Assembly: GCA_017545095.1 (NCBI GenBank)
Contig: JAFYCU010000083.1
Span: 1 to 16,256, forward strand
Direction of reading: 5' to 3'
DNA from: Muribaculaceae bacterium
GTDB lineage: Bacteria > Bacteroidota > Bacteroidia > Bacteroidales > Muribaculaceae
DNA length: 16,256 bases
The notes under the pieces are model-generated. The model saw only the letters and a list, made by a program, of their open reading frames with translations. It was not told the origin of the DNA and ran no database searches. This document shows positions 6,669 to 14,020 of this stretch, piece by piece; the first letter of the stretch is position 1; the number at the start of each line of letters is the position of its first letter. Position numbers and translations under genes: made by a program.

Positions 6669-8705
6669 ATGAAACGAATCCTCCCCCTTCTGCTGGCTTT
6701 TGCTGCGATGCCCATGCTGCACGCCGCCAGCCGCTCGGCAAGCCAAGCTCTTGTCGTGGCTCAGCAGTTTGTCAACCAACACCATGCGCCTCATGCCACC
6801 GCCCAGCTCCCAGCGGCCTCGCTGCAGTTGGCCTATGAGGCTCGCAATGCAAGCGGAGCGGCCGACTATTATGTATTCAACCGCAGCACCGACGGCGGTT
6901 TTGTGATTGTGGGCGGCGACGACGCCACCCTGCCCGTGTGGGGCTATGCCGAGAGCGGCACTTTCGATGCCGACGCGTTGCCCGACAACATGCGGTGGTG
7001 GCTCGAGGAATACCAGCGACAGCTGCAATGGCTGCACGAGCACCACAAGGCCGCACCGCGCCGCGCTGTCGCCATCGACACCGCCGTGGAGCCCCTCCTT
7101 CGCACGCTCTGGAACCAATGCAAGCCGTATAACGACATGTGCCCAAAGGTGAGCTACTCCAGCGGCATGCTGGCCTACGGCAACCATGCCCCATCGGGCT
7201 GCGTGGCCACTGCGGTGGCGCAAATCATGAACTATTACCAATGGCCCGCCCGTGGCAACGGCACGCACAGCTACTCCTGCCGCGTGACCTACGACAAGAA
7301 CTGGCAAGGTTACACCACCACGCTGAGCGCCAACTTCAGCGAATCGGTCTATGACTGGGACAACATGGCCGACATCTATTATTTCCTCAACGACGACTAT
7401 AACACTGTCTATGCCCGCAGCGCCGACGGCGAAGGCTCCATCGCCACACGGGCGCAGCAAAATGCAGTGGCCAAGCTGATGAGCGACCTGGGAGTGGCTC
7501 TCGAGATGAGTTACGGCACCAAGGGCAGTGGAGCCATGTCCGAAGACGTGCCCGATGCACTGGCAACCTATTTCCACTATACGCGAGGCGGTTACCTGAT
7601 GCGGGACTATTATGTCGGTGACTGGGACGCGTGCCTGCGACGAGAACTTGACGAAGCTCGACCGCTGTACTACTCAGGTCAAGCCAATAACGGCGGACAC
7701 GCCTTTGTGCTCGACGGCTACGACACCGAGGGCTATTTCCATGTGAACTGGGGATGGGGAGGACGTAGCAATGGCTACTTCATCAGCTCGCTGCTCAGCC
7801 CGTCGGACCAAGGCGTTGGGTCGTTCGAGGGTGGCTACAACACCGGTCAGGGAACCATCGTGCGCCTGCGACCCGCCACTGGCACTCGATTGATTCTCTC
7901 ACCCGTCTACATCGATTTCGGCACCGTGCAGCCTGGTCGCTCGGCAACGCAATCAGTCGATTTGGGCGGTGAGGAGATTACTGACGTGGTCACAGCCACA
8001 CTCACCGGTGATGATGCCGACTGCTTTGTGCTGGCACGCGACACCTACACCCCCGATGAGGTGATGCACGGCATACCGGTCTCCGTCACTTACACGCCCA
8101 AGGGAACCGACAAAGACAAGCACACCGCCACACTCACCGTGCAGGGCGGCGGATGGGACCAAACCATAAGCATCCCCCTCACGGGACGAGTGAACGTTGC
8201 CTCATTTATCACCGCAACACCCGACAGTTTGGACTTCGGCACTGTGGCTTTGGGCTCGACCACCAAACAAGCTGTGGCTTTGAGCGGTGTGAACATGAAG
8301 AGCGATGTCACGCTCACGCTGAGCGGCGAAGGGGCAGCGAGCTACCGCTTGTCCAACACCACCGTGTCGAAGGCATCGATGAGCCGTGGCACTAATATCG
8401 TGGTGTTTTTCACGCCTACAGTCGCTGGCTCGCACAATGCGCTGCTCACCATCACCGGCGGCGGAGCCTCGCAACCCGCCACCATCTCCCTCACCGGATG
8501 GGTGGAACCGGAACCAGCATTGCCCGGCGACGTGAACGGCGACGGACAGGTCGACATCGACGACGTGAACGCCATCATCAACATCATTCTGGAATTTAAA
8601 TCACCGGCCGACTACAGCGGCAATGCCAATGTGGACGGCGATGCCGACGGCATGGTCGACATCGATGATGTAAACGCGCTCATCAACATAATTTTGAAAC
8701 AATAA
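6669..8705 (+). CDS. Secreted C10 family (streptopain-like) cysteine protease with dockerin-like C-terminus
   Basis: A 678-residue exported protease. ATG 6669 is preferred over ATG 6639 because it places MKR directly before the hydrophobic signal peptide (MKRILPLLLAFAAMPMLHA). Residues about 20-130 resemble the Spi-like inhibitory propeptide of Bacteroidales C10 proteases. In the catalytic domain (about 140-400) the nucleophile is Cys178 in APSGCVATAVAQIMNYY and the base is His344 in NNGGHAFVLDGY, followed by HVNWGWGG (358-365). Two tandem beta-sandwich repeats follow (about 409-510 and 512-612), each with an IDFGTV/LDFGTV start and an SIPLTGRV/SLTGWVE end, like choice-of-anchor-D/HYDIN-type domains. 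The tail (620-678) has two dockerin-like Ca-binding halves, GDVNGDGQVDIDDVN and NVDGDADGMVDIDDVN. It is therefore probably a zymogen acting outside the cell; targets are unknown. It stands alone, with no separate inhibitor gene beside it. Confidence 0.92.
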   Translation: MKRILPLLLAFAAMPMLHAASRSASQALVVAQQFVNQHHAPHATAQLPAASLQLAYEARNASGAADYYVFNRSTDGGFVIVGGDDATLPVWGYAESGTFDADALPDNMRWWLEEYQRQLQWLHEHHKAAPRRAVAIDTAVEPLLRTLWNQCKPYNDMCPKVSYSSGMLAYGNHAPSGCVATAVAQIMNYYQWPARGNGTHSYSCRVTYDKNWQGYTTTLSANFSESVYDWDNMADIYYFLNDDYNTVYARSADGEGSIATRAQQNAVAKLMSDLGVALEMSYGTKGSGAMSEDVPDALATYFHYTRGGYLMRDYYVGDWDACLRRELDEARPLYYSGQANNGGHAFVLDGYDTEGYFHVNWGWGGRSNGYFISSLLSPSDQGVGSFEGGYNTGQGTIVRLRPATGTRLILSPVYIDFGTVQPGRSATQSVDLGGEEITDVVTATLTGDDADCFVLARDTYTPDEVMHGIPVSVTYTPKGTDKDKHTATLTVQGGGWDQTISIPLTGRVNVASFITATPDSLDFGTVALGSTTKQAVALSGVNMKSDVTLTLSGEGAASYRLSNTTVSKASMSRGTNIVVFFTPTVAGSHNALLTITGGGASQPATISLTGWVEPEPALPGDVNGDGQVDIDDVNAIINIILEFKSPADYSGNANVDGDADGMVDIDDVNALINIILKQ

Positions 8706-8729
8706 GCAACGCCAAAGTCGCTGATTAAC

Positions 8730-8758
8730 AGGCCGCACATACCATTGTGCGGCTTGTT
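8730..8758 (+). terminator. Hairpin terminator of the protease gene
   Basis: GCCGCACA (8732-8739) and TGTGCGGC (8746-8753) pair perfectly around a 6-base loop; flanking G-T and A-T pairs can extend the stem to ten. A loose T-rich tail follows. It sits 26 bases after the protease stop and just before the next promoter. Confidence 0.7.
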
Positions 8759-8769
8759 CACATTATTTA

Positions 8770-8801
8770 TTTGCAATGTCGGCGCAAAATTGCTAACTTT
8801 G
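8770..8801 (+). promoter_or_regulatory. Promoter for the 1103-residue AlbA_2 protein gene
   Basis: TTTG (8770-8773), exactly 20 bases, then TAACTTTG (8794-8801) is a full Bacteroidetes consensus match with the same -7 sequence as the protease promoter. The expected start near 8808 gives a leader of about 37 bases, ending in the purine-rich gagaagaaaaa just before the ATG. Confidence 0.75.
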
Positions 8802-8844
8802 CACCGACATTCCGAATCACAGACCCTTCAACTGAGAAGAAAAA

Positions 8845-11800
8845 ATGGAAACCGACAAAGGTAAAAAATACCTGTGCCCCGTGGTGGAGGTCTACAAGAG
8901 CAATGGTGCGCTGTTCTATGTGGTGAACATGAACGGCTTCCAATGCACAGTGAAGGCCTTTGAGTATCAAAAGGGACGTCCCACACCCGCTGCGGTGCAG
9001 TGCATCGTCAAGGGCATGACCGAGGCCGGCGAACCCATCCTGATGCAAGACATCGCTGCCGCCCTGCAACTCCTCTACAAGGTGGGCGAAACCTATGAGT
9101 TTAAAGTCAAGGCCGACAACACCGTGATGGGCTACTACGAGGTGGTGGATCGCAACGGGTTTATCATGCGCCTCACCGAATATGGCAACGCACATTTCTA
9201 TGTGAACCAGGTGGTCACCGCCCGGGTGATGAGCATCAACCTGGTGCGTGTGGAACTGGCCTTGGTGGCTGGCGAGCAACACGAGGGTCTGCTGTTCCTG
9301 CCGCCCGACAAGGTGTTTGAACTCGACCGCAGCCACAGCGTGCCCGTGCGCTACCTGAACCTGCTTTTCGGGCACACGCAGCTGCTACGCGAAGCGCACG
9401 AGCAATACGAGAGCGGCAACGCGCAGTGGCTCATCACCGCCATCGACACCGTGGACCGGCAGCTCGCCGAGTGGCTCACCAGCTCGCAACCCAACAAGCT
9501 GCGCGTGCTCACCGCTTTCCGCTCCATTTGCGTGAACGTAATGGAGATGTCGGACTATCTCTCGGACTGTGCGCCCGACGAGCGCGACGACTACCAGAAA
9601 CGCATCGGCACCGCCATTCGCCATGCCGACGACTATTTAGAGGCGCTTACCATGCTGCGCGACGGCAGCAACCAGACCTATGTGGATGACTGCCTCGACC
9701 GACTCAAACACACGGGCTACCTCTACCAGCCCGAGAACAAGATGCGTGTGCTCATGTCGCTGTTCACCCTGCGGCAGGATTCGGTGCAGGGCTTCATCAA
9801 AGACATCTTCGACGTGATTCGCGACAGTCACGACAACGAGCGATTCATGCAGCAATTCAAGGGTGCATTCATCGAGATGCTCGACATCTACATCCTGCAC
9901 GAGCGCCGTGCCGTGGACCTGGTGACCAGCACCGACGACCCGCAGTCGCGGCAGGCGGTGGAACAGATGATCGAGGCCCTCGCCATCCAGCTGCTGCTCG
10001 TCGACCAAGAGGAATGCGACGACTACAAGCTCTACCGGTCGATGCTCTACCGGTGTGCCACGCTGGTGATGCCCGCCCACGCCGACGCGCTGCTGCAGCT
10101 GTCGTTCGATGCACTGTTCAGCCAGCAGGTCAACCCGCTGGAATATGGCTGGGACGATGTGGCACGCCTGCAGGTGCTGTGCTCGAAACTGGCCACCAGC
10201 GTGGGCACGGCTTTGGCCGGCGAAACACTGCACTATCACGGCAACCAAGCCTCGCTCACGGTGGCCCAGCAGGCCATCCGCATCACACCGCTGCAAAAAG
10301 GCGACAAGCTGCGCAAGGCCTACCCCGACGACATCACACCCTGGCAACACCTCCAAGTGCTGCTCTCCGACCGACCTGCCGAGCGTGTCTCCGCCGCCAC
10401 CAAGAACACGGAACCGTTTGCTCGACTGTGGCATCAAGTCGACAATGCCCTCTTTGGCGACAATGATGCTGAAAGCAACACCGAGGCCGAGGCCGACTCC
10501 AAGCCGGCTCCGCGCAAACGCATCACCCCCGATGTGGGCGACCCCGTTACCATTCGCGTGCTGCGACCCGTGCCAGGACGCAAATACGACCTCTACTGCC
10601 AAATCGAGGACGAACGCTTCGAGGGCATCGGCATCCTCGACACCCACAAAGTGGTGCACTACAACGTGGAGGCGCGCGTGGAGCTGTTCTGCGATAAAGC
10701 CACCGGGGCCCCGCTGCTGCTCCAGGGCAGCGTGGAAAGTGTGGACCAGGACGGCACGATGCACTTCACCCTGCAAGCGCAAATCGCCGAGTTCATCAAC
10801 CAGTTCCTGCGCGAGGGCGACGAGGTGCTGTGCATGGTGTCGCTCACCACGCCGCAAAGCTACATCTGCATCACCGACCTGGGATTCTCGCTGGCCATCA
10901 ACCGCAGCCAGAACCGAAACCTGAAGTTTGGCGACTATGTGATTGCCGAAATCAAGGAGGTGGAGAAAAACGGCAACGTCTATGCCTTCTTCGTCGAGAA
11001 ATCACACGAACGGTTCGACACCGATAAGGCGTTCCACAAGCTCGTGGCCGAATATGCCGACGGCAAGGTGTATGTTGCCGAGGACGATGACGACATCATC
11101 GACGACACCGACCTCGATGCGCAACTCAACGACGACGCACTCGACGAGACCTACATGGAGGCTGGCAGCGTGGAGGAGCTGATACGCATCATCGACCGTC
11201 TGGCCATGACGCGTGCCGAGCAGGTGCAGACGTTCAACTATCTGGCCGTGGCACGGCTCCTGAGCCGAATCATCGGCAACAGCGAGCAGGAAAACTACTT
11301 TGACCGACGCATGGAGCTGGTGAAGGTGCTGCAGCAGTTTGGCGACCGCGACCGCATCACCGACGAGGAGCTGGAGACGGTGCTCGCCGACAGCGAAAGC
11401 CTGGTGGACAACTACCCCGAAATCAAGAACAAACTGCAGCAGCTGCAAATCATCAACCGCTTGGGCAAGCCCTGGCGCGACAACATGCTGTGGCAACTCG
11501 CCGGCGAAACGGCCAACGAGAAAACTGCGGCCCTGGCGCGACTGGTGCTCAGCCACAACATGCTCGAGGAGTTCAACGTCTATGACCAGCTGCGCGTGCT
11601 GCGCAAGCGCATCTACCAAATCATGGACCTGGAGATGCAGCTGCCCGAAAGCTCGTTTGTGGCCCACGAGGACCAGTTCACCGAGCTGAAATCGTCGATG
11701 ATCTACCCCGCCGGCAATGCCATGCAGCCCAACGAGCGCGTGCAGATGCACGAGCTCATGATGGTGGTGTGCAGCTTCCTCAACGCCAAGGGCGGCACGC

Positions 11801-12156
11801 TCTATGTGGGGGTGAACAATCAGGGCATGGCCGTGGGACTCACCGACGACTTCATCTACCTGAACAACCGCCGACAAGGCTACGACCTTGATGATATCAA
11901 AGACAAATTCGACCTCCACTTCCGCCACGCGGTGCACAACCGCCTGGGCGTGCTCGCCAACGACCTGGTGTCGTCGCAGTTCATGAATGTGAACGGCAAC
12001 TGGATTTATTGCGTGGAGGTGCAGCCCAGCAGCGAGTTGGTGTCGCTCGAGCAGCAGGTGTATGTGCGCCAAGGCACATCGAAGTGGATTGTCCCGCCCG
12101 ACAAGGTGACGGCTTTCCGCCGGCAGCGCGCACAACGGCTCGCCGACCGGTCGTGA
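8845..12156 (+). CDS. Large multidomain protein with OB/S1-like segments and a C-terminal Schlafen-type AlbA_2 domain
   Basis: A 1103-residue protein with no signal peptide or membrane segment, so presumably cytoplasmic. The C-terminal region (about 940-1090) reads as AlbA_2 (Pfam AlbA_2, formerly AAA_4; related to the Schlafen core): FTELKSS (945-951) with Glu947/Lys949, SFLNAKGGTLYVGVNNQG (977-994), then VEVQPSS and VYVRQGTSK. Upstream, beta-rich segments beginning VGETYEFKV (80), VGDPVTIRV (564), GDEVLCMV (658) and GDYVIAEI (696) look like OB/S1-type folds; residues 8-60 may be another. The middle (about 165-540) is probably alpha-helical and unrecognised. A very acidic linker (DDDDIIDDTDLD, 747-758) precedes a second helical region (770-935). 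It has its own promoter and no operon partner. RNA binding or cleavage is an inference from OB-like folds plus AlbA_2. The AlbA_2 call is firm, the OB/S1 call moderate. Confidence 0.8.
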   Translation: METDKGKKYLCPVVEVYKSNGALFYVVNMNGFQCTVKAFEYQKGRPTPAAVQCIVKGMTEAGEPILMQDIAAALQLLYKVGETYEFKVKADNTVMGYYEVVDRNGFIMRLTEYGNAHFYVNQVVTARVMSINLVRVELALVAGEQHEGLLFLPPDKVFELDRSHSVPVRYLNLLFGHTQLLREAHEQYESGNAQWLITAIDTVDRQLAEWLTSSQPNKLRVLTAFRSICVNVMEMSDYLSDCAPDERDDYQKRIGTAIRHADDYLEALTMLRDGSNQTYVDDCLDRLKHTGYLYQPENKMRVLMSLFTLRQDSVQGFIKDIFDVIRDSHDNERFMQQFKGAFIEMLDIYILHERRAVDLVTSTDDPQSRQAVEQMIEALAIQLLLVDQEECDDYKLYRSMLYRCATLVMPAHADALLQLSFDALFSQQVNPLEYGWDDVARLQVLCSKLATSVGTALAGETLHYHGNQASLTVAQQAIRITPLQKGDKLRKAYPDDITPWQHLQVLLSDRPAERVSAATKNTEPFARLWHQVDNALFGDNDAESNTEAEADSKPAPRKRITPDVGDPVTIRVLRPVPGRKYDLYCQIEDERFEGIGILDTHKVVHYNVEARVELFCDKATGAPLLLQGSVESVDQDGTMHFTLQAQIAEFINQFLREGDEVLCMVSLTTPQSYICITDLGFSLAINRSQNRNLKFGDYVIAEIKEVEKNGNVYAFFVEKSHERFDTDKAFHKLVAEYADGKVYVAEDDDDIIDDTDLDAQLNDDALDETYMEAGSVEELIRIIDRLAMTRAEQVQTFNYLAVARLLSRIIGNSEQENYFDRRMELVKVLQQFGDRDRITDEELETVLADSESLVDNYPEIKNKLQQLQIINRLGKPWRDNMLWQLAGETANEKTAALARLVLSHNMLEEFNVYDQLRVLRKRIYQIMDLEMQLPESSFVAHEDQFTELKSSMIYPAGNAMQPNERVQMHELMMVVCSFLNAKGGTLYVGVNNQGMAVGLTDDFIYLNNRRQGYDLDDIKDKFDLHFRHAVHNRLGVLANDLVSSQFMNVNGNWIYCVEVQPSSELVSLEQQVYVRQGTSKWIVPPDKVTAFRRQRAQRLADRS

Positions 12157-12221
12157 CATGAGGGGGGCCGGGTTTTCCGGGACTTTCGGGGTCAACGGGA
12201 TTTCCGGTCACTCGCTGCCGG
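12157..12221. other. Short G-rich gap between convergent genes
   Basis: This 65-base gap separates the AlbA_2 protein stop from the ATPase-CYTH stop. It contains G runs, CCGG-GTTTT-CCGG, and a short direct repeat CCGGTCACT (12205 and 12219 areas). No stem with a T run is visible, so I cannot assign an intrinsic terminator to either gene. Confidence 0.4.
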
Positions 12222-13331
12222 TCACTTCGCCGGTGTGGCGGCGAGGGTGTGGTTGAAGTAGGCGGTGTTGCCGGTCACGTCCTCGAGCACCTCGATGAAC
12301 GGCGGGAAATTTACGTCCTCGCCTTGCGCCACACCCTTGGTCTCGAGTATAACCAGCCCGTCCAAGGCACCTCGGAATGTGTCGATTTCAAAGTACTGCC
12401 CTTTCCAGATGAAGCTGCGCCGGTGCTTGCTGATCACGTTGCGCGTGGGGTCGGCCAGGGTAAGCATCATCTCATACAGGCTGTTGTTGATTTGGCGCTC
12501 GGTCACCAGTTCCTCGGTGTCGGAGATGCGTTTCTTGGTGGTGTGCAGATAGAAGTATTTGCCCTGCCATCCGCGTTTGCGCAGGCGCACCTCGGTATCG
12601 GGGTCGGCACTCGACAGGTAGGTCTGGATGATGTCGTTCTCGATGCAGTCGGTGGGCAGGTCACCCACGATGCGGATGCGGTATTTACGCTCCTGCTCAA
12701 TGGGTTGCGGCAGGCCGAGCACACCGCGAATCTCGCGCAGCACGCGCTTCATCTTGGCATCGAAGTCTTCGTGGTTGTTGATCACGCGCAGGTGGGGATG
12801 TCCCGTCCAGGCCTTGATCACCTTTTTGTCGAGCAGGCGCGCGATGCGCAGCCCCTCCTCGTTCATCTGCTCGTAGCGTTGCGCGTTGTTGGCTGTGGTG
12901 TAGAACTGCTCGGCGCCGTCGGCGGCCGACACCAGGTGCAGCACGGCATCGTAGCGCTCGCGCAGCTCGGCACTCGTGGTGCCCACGGTGCGCAGCAGCG
13001 TGTCCCACATCTCAGGCTCCATATAGGCCGAGATGTCCATCGTGCCGCGGTCGCACACAATGATGCACGGCCCGCCACACTGCTGCGCCATGCGCGTGAA
13101 CTTGTCCTCGAGGGCCAGCTGAATCTCGAGCGTGGCTTTCTCACCCTCGTAGAAGTAATCCTTGTTGGTGGTGAGATAGTTCATGCCGGCCGCGGTGAAC
13201 ATGGTGGGCACTTCGGGCAGGGTGAACACCTGATAGCCCAGGCTGCCGAAGTGCTCGATGATTTTAGCCAATGCCGTGGTTTTGCCGGCACACGGGCCGC
13301 CGGTGAGTACGATGCGGATGATATTGTCCAT
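12222..13331 (-). CDS. P-loop ATPase/kinase-like protein fused to a CYTH domain
   Basis: A 369-residue two-domain protein. Residues 1-200 are an AAA_28-like P-loop NTPase: Walker A GGPCAGKTT (11-19), Walker B-like IIVCDRG (90-96), and YDAVLHLVSAADG (128-140). Residues about 211-365 form a CYTH (triphosphate tunnel) domain: EQERK (212-216) is the ExExK motif, with EVRLRKRG (247-254), ISKHRRSF (300-307), FEIDTF (314-319) and LVILETKG (326-333). CYTH proteins bind or hydrolyse triphosphate-containing compounds. The same ATPase-plus-CYTH order occurs in the eukaryotic protein TTD14, which is reported to bind GTP and phosphoinositides. Substrate and role in bacteria are unknown to me. ATG 13329-13331 puts the P-loop at the usual distance from the start. 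It is a single gene, convergent with the AlbA_2 gene. Confidence 0.88.
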   Translation of the reverse strand: MDNIIRIVLTGGPCAGKTTALAKIIEHFGSLGYQVFTLPEVPTMFTAAGMNYLTTNKDYFYEGEKATLEIQLALEDKFTRMAQQCGGPCIIVCDRGTMDISAYMEPEMWDTLLRTVGTTSAELRERYDAVLHLVSAADGAEQFYTTANNAQRYEQMNEEGLRIARLLDKKVIKAWTGHPHLRVINNHEDFDAKMKRVLREIRGVLGLPQPIEQERKYRIRIVGDLPTDCIENDIIQTYLSSADPDTEVRLRKRGWQGKYFYLHTTKKRISDTEELVTERQINNSLYEMMLTLADPTRNVISKHRRSFIWKGQYFEIDTFRGALDGLVILETKGVAQGEDVNFPPFIEVLEDVTGNTAYFNHTLAATPAK

Positions 13332-13376
13332 CTGGTTTTTATTGCAGTTCTACGTATCGGTTGTCAAACAAAGTTG

Positions 13377-13384
13377 CAAATTTA
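13377..13384 (-). promoter_or_regulatory. Possible -7 box for the ATPase-CYTH gene
   Basis: TAAATTTG on the minus strand, about 45 bases ahead of the ATG, matches the Bacteroidetes -7 box. I do not see a good TTTG at the expected -33 position, so this is tentative. Confidence 0.4.
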
Positions 13385-13467
13385 GCAATTATTTCTGAAC
13401 CACCCGCCATGCGCCATCGTTTTATTGGGGTTCTGGCATGCAAACCATTAAAAAAACATCGCCACAC

Positions 13468-13498
13468 TTTCACATGTCGACAAAAAGCAGTACCTTTG
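13468..13498 (+). promoter_or_regulatory. Promoter for tRNA-Leu
   Basis: TTTC (13468-13471), 19 bases, then TACCTTTG (13491-13498) lies 12 bases upstream of the mature tRNA 5' end. That is the right distance for transcription starting a few bases before the tRNA. Confidence 0.65.
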
Positions 13499-13510
13499 CA
13501 GCCGCAACAC

Positions 13511-13592
13511 GCGCCTGTGGCGAAATTGGTAGACGCGCCAGACTTAGGATCTGGTAACGCGAGTTGTGCAGGTTCGAGTCCTGTCAGGCGCA
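13511..13592 (+). tRNA. tRNA-Leu (anticodon TAG)
   Basis: Acceptor arms GCGCCTG (13511-13517) and CAGGCGC (13585-13591) pair perfectly, with A13592 as discriminator. The D-loop carries AATTGGTAGAC. The anticodon stem CCAGA/TCTGG flanks loop CTTAGGA, so the anticodon is TAG, reading CUA leucine codons. The TTCGAGT T-loop closes on CAGG/CCTG. An extended variable arm fits the leucine class. No CCA is encoded. Confidence 0.95.
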
Positions 13593-13604
13593 CAACTATC
13601 ATGT

Positions 13605-13638
13605 ATATCCCTCTGATTCCCAGTTGGGTATATTTTTT
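13605..13638 (+). terminator. Likely terminator of tRNA-Leu
   Basis: ATATCCC (13605-13611) pairs with GGG(T)ATAT (13626-13633) with one bulged T, and is followed by a run of T (13633-13638). It lies 12 bases after the tRNA 3' end. Confidence 0.5.
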
Positions 13639-13962
13639 GTAAGCAAATATGTAACCCCTTTTGTAACCCCTTTGATTATGAATAGGTCAATACGAGTCTC
13701 AAACCTTATTGATTATTCTCTGAGTCAGAACTGCTTAAAACATCATTAATCATCTCGTCTATAGGTTCAATCTTTTTAGGCGGATGGTTGACATATCTTT
13801 TGTACTGAGATGCCATGCTTGTCCACTTGTTTTTGATCTCTTCATGATGCAATCTGAACACCACCCGCAGCAAGTACAAAGGCATTGGCGCCGGAAAGGA
13901 CACCCAGCAGCGCATGAAAAATTAGACAACAGTTAAACTTGTGTTAAATCCATTGTTGGCTC
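13639..13962. other. Gene-poor stretch downstream of tRNA-Leu, possibly decayed accessory DNA
   Basis: No convincing intact gene is present. GTAACCCCTTTT (13651-13662) and GTAACCCCTTTG (13663-13674) form a 12-base tandem repeat. A 69-residue minus frame (13706-13915) ends in a protein-like KKIEPIDEMINDVLSSSDS tail but has no family I recognise. On the plus strand a short frame ending near 13925 reads YKGIGAGKDTQQRMKN then stop. Both look like possible remnants, not functional genes. Base composition is visibly more AT-rich than the flanking core genes, and the position just past a tRNA 3' end suits an old integration site. No second copy of the tRNA 3' end is visible in the window. Confidence 0.4.
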
Positions 13963-13995
13963 TTGACTCGTCCCTTAGGGCATGCTATAATTTTG
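13963..13995 (+). promoter_or_regulatory. Promoter of the MerR-type gene, with palindrome in the spacer
   Basis: TTGACT (13963-13968), exactly 17 bases, then TATAAT (13986-13991) is almost the classical bacterial sigma-70 consensus. A Bacteroidetes-type TAATTTTG (13988-13995) overlaps the same -10. Inside the spacer lies CCCT-T-AGGG (13972-13980). MerR-family regulators usually bind dyads between -35 and -10, so this could be an autoregulatory operator; that part is inference. Confidence 0.55.
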
Positions 13996-14020
13996 CAGTC
14001 GCTTAGCAAAACGTCGTACG

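Noticed and set aside
9637..12195. Long minus-strand frames (about 400 codons each) opposite the AlbA_2 gene
   Set aside because: They mirror the codon pattern of the plus-strand gene, are low-complexity, and lack promoters or start contexts.
12249..13385. A 378-codon plus-strand frame opposite the ATPase-CYTH gene
   Set aside because: The minus-strand protein has clear P-loop and CYTH motifs; the antisense product shows none.
13706..13915. A 69-codon minus-strand frame as a gene
   Set aside because: It has a protein-like C-terminal half but no recognisable family, no promoter and a doubtful N-terminus. It is kept only as a possible remnant in the region note.
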